Source: an uncultured Propioniciclava sp. (lineage in GTDB: Bacteria > Actinomycetota > Actinomycetes > Propionibacteriales > Propionibacteriaceae). From it: 6,420 nucleotides of DNA. A program made the position numbers and the translations under genes. Shown piece after piece: positions 5,336-6,420 of this stretch (position 1 is the first letter of the stretch; every line of letters starts with the position of its first letter). Below the pieces are notes generated by a model. That model ran no database searches, was not told where the DNA came from, and was given only the letters and a program-made list of their open reading frames with translations. Location of the stretch: positions 1-6,420 of the forward strand of contig CALMPQ010000359.1 in NCBI GenBank assembly GCA_937872005.1. The letters are read 5' to 3'.

Positions 5336-6372
5336 CCCCGCTCGAGACTGGCCTGCCCGGTTGGCAGGTGGCCCTCTGGACCGTGGTCATCATCACCTTG
5401 AGCGCCTTCTTCGTCGCCGTGGAGTTCGCCCTGATGGCCGCCAAGCCGCACCGGCTGGAGGCGCGCGCCACCACGGCGTCCGGACGCGCGGCCGTGAAGA
5501 ACGCCGCCGAGCTGACCCTGCTGCTGGCCGGGTCGCAGCTCGGCATCACCGTCTGCACCCTGGCGCTGGGCGCGATCACCAAGCCGGCCGTCCACCACGC
5601 ACTCACGCCGCTGCTGGCCGCCACGGGGCTGCCCGTGGCCGTCGCCGACGTGGCGTCGTTCGTGCTGGCGCTGGTGATCGTGACGTTCCTGCACCTGGTG
5701 GTGGGGGAGATGGCGCCCAAGTCGTGGGCGATCGCGCACCCCGAGGACTCCTCGGTGCTGCTGGCCCTGCCGATGCGCGCGTTCATGTTCGTCGCCCGGC
5801 CGTTGCTCATCGCGATGAACGCGGCCGCCAACTGGCTGGTGCGTCGCGCTGGGGCCGAGCCGGTGGACGAACTGTCGGCCGGGCAGGACCCAGCTGGCCT
5901 GCGGCACCTCATCGAGCACTCGGCCAACGTGGGGGCGCTCGACGCCCGCTACCGCGCGTCGCTGACCACCGCGCTGCAGTTGCGCGACCAGACGGTCGAG
6001 GACGTGCTCCCCGAGGGCCAGGAGCTGGCGGCCGTCGGCGTGGACGCCACGCTGGCGGACGTCCAGGCGGTCACGCGCGACTCCCGCCACCTGCGCGTGC
6101 TGGTCCGCGACGGCGAGCGGACGGTGGGGGTCGTGCACGTGCGCGACACCCTGTCCGAACCCGACCTCGGACGCCCCGCGCGCGACCTCGTCCGACCCGT
6201 CGTCACGCTCCCGGTCGGCACCGGGCTCGCTACCGCCCTGACACGCATCCGTCAGGCGCGCACGCAGCTGGCCGTGGTCACCGACACCGACCGCGAGGTG
6301 GGGGTCATCACCCTCGAGGACGTCCTGCCGGGCCTGATGCCGGCCGCGATCGTCGAGGAGGAACCGGCCTAG
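5332..6372 (+). CDS. Short CNNM/CBS membrane protein lacking the CorC domain, partner of the preceding gene
   Basis: This is a 346-residue protein with a CNNM/DUF21 domain (hydrophobic about 13-35, 62-85, 100-126, 142-168). Motifs are FFVAVEFALMAAKPHRLE (26-43), GSQLGITVCTLALG (67-80) and GEMAPK (125-130). A CBS pair follows (about 222-275 and 285-335, ending VGVITLEDVLPGLM). No CorC/HlyC domain follows, and the second CBS motif has TDTDREVG in place of the DEFGxxxG seen in the two paralogues. The length and layout match, as I recall, M. tuberculosis Rv1841c (345 aa), which neighbours the longer Rv1842c, so the short form is ancestral rather than truncated. ATG 5332 overlaps the upstream stop (ATGA) and has a strong GGAGGTGA (5320-5327). 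Tight coupling suggests a heteromeric complex with the preceding protein (inference). Its stop abuts a probable IS end. Confidence 0.9.
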   Translation: MTPLETGLPGWQVALWTVVIITLSAFFVAVEFALMAAKPHRLEARATTASGRAAVKNAAELTLLLAGSQLGITVCTLALGAITKPAVHHALTPLLAATGLPVAVADVASFVLALVIVTFLHLVVGEMAPKSWAIAHPEDSSVLLALPMRAFMFVARPLLIAMNAAANWLVRRAGAEPVDELSAGQDPAGLRHLIEHSANVGALDARYRASLTTALQLRDQTVEDVLPEGQELAAVGVDATLADVQAVTRDSRHLRVLVRDGERTVGVVHVRDTLSEPDLGRPARDLVRPVVTLPVGTGLATALTRIRQARTQLAVVTDTDREVGVITLEDVLPGLMPAAIVEEEPA

Positions 6373-6420
6373 GGCGTGTCGCGTAACTGGTCTCGTAGGC
6401 AGATGATGGTGCTGGCCAGG
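6369..6420 (-). CDS. 3' tip of a probable transposase (partial, convergent with the last CNNM gene)
   Basis: Read on the minus strand, the right edge is open and ends LASTIICLRDQLRDTP followed by TAG (6371-6369). A short hydrophobic stretch ending in 'ICLR' next to a charged tail resembles the C-termini of IS5-type transposases as I remember them (such as '...LASILIWLR...'). Only 16 residues are visible, with no catalytic residue, so the assignment is tentative. Its stop codon overlaps the stop of the convergent CNNM gene within CCTAGG. It could also be any convergent gene or chance reading. Confidence 0.4.
   Translation of the reverse strand, partial: LASTIICLRDQLRDTP
6373..6420. mobile_element. 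Possible insertion-sequence end beginning just after CTAG
   Basis: The 48 bases after the last CNNM stop start GGGCGTGTCGCGTAACTGG, which has the look of a terminal inverted repeat and follows CTAG (6369-6372), a match to the YTAR target of IS5-type elements. The minus-strand open frame running into the same CTAG, using it as its stop, would fit an element whose transposase stop is supplied by the target. The other end is outside the window, so neither the repeat nor a duplication can be verified. Confidence 0.3.

Noticed and set aside
6160..6372. Last CNNM protein as truncated by the IS (missing CorC domain)
   Set aside because: Its length of 346 residues matches the short member of the actinobacterial pair as I remember it (about 345), so the lack of CorC appears native.

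Overview
The window is very GC-rich, with strong G/C preference at third codon positions, densely packed genes and ATGA stop/start overlaps. Together with an actinobacterial-type Era (TKTD in place of NKxD) and a 13E12/DUF222-like protein start at the left edge, this points to a high-GC Actinomycetota chromosome. Propionibacteriaceae-like is my best guess, by inference only. No RNA gene, CRISPR array or prophage is visible.

Layout, left to right. Bases 1-127 (minus strand) hold the start of a probable 13E12/DUF222-type HNH endonuclease-family gene that runs off the edge. A 195-base divergent intergenic region (128-322) follows, with candidate promoters only. A plus-strand block then runs 323-3918: a membrane CNNM/DUF21-CBS-CorC protein (323-1711, TTG start), the ribosome-assembly GTPase Era (1708-2733, ATGA overlap) and a FUSC / aromatic-acid-exporter-like membrane protein (2737-3918). 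These look like one transcription unit. A second plus-strand unit starts at a good promoter whose -10 box overlaps the FUSC stop codon. It carries a 19-codon leader ORF (3927-3986), a second CNNM-CBS-CorC protein (3983-5335) and a shorter CNNM-CBS protein (5332-6372), all joined by GTGA/ATGA overlaps. At the right edge the minus strand holds what looks like the 3' tip of a transposase and IS end, whose stop overlaps the stop of the last gene at a CTAG.

Biologically, the window joins an era/CBS housekeeping block to a two-gene CNNM block. This gives three paralogous CNNM/CorB-like putative Mg2+/divalent-cation efflux or sensing proteins within 6 kb. The adjacent pair, one with and one without the CorC domain, may work as a heteromer. 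Usual actinobacterial era neighbours (phoH-ybeY upstream, recO/uppS downstream) are absent from the window, and mobile or repetitive elements sit at both edges.

The most interesting feature is the 3892-3986 leader. A promoter is spaced so that transcription would start at or next to the ATG of a short ORF. That ORF ends by overlapping the GTG start of the CNNM gene, and the intervening RNA can fold into a hairpin that pairs the whole Shine-Dalgarno core. This is a plausible translation-coupled switch for a cation-transport operon.
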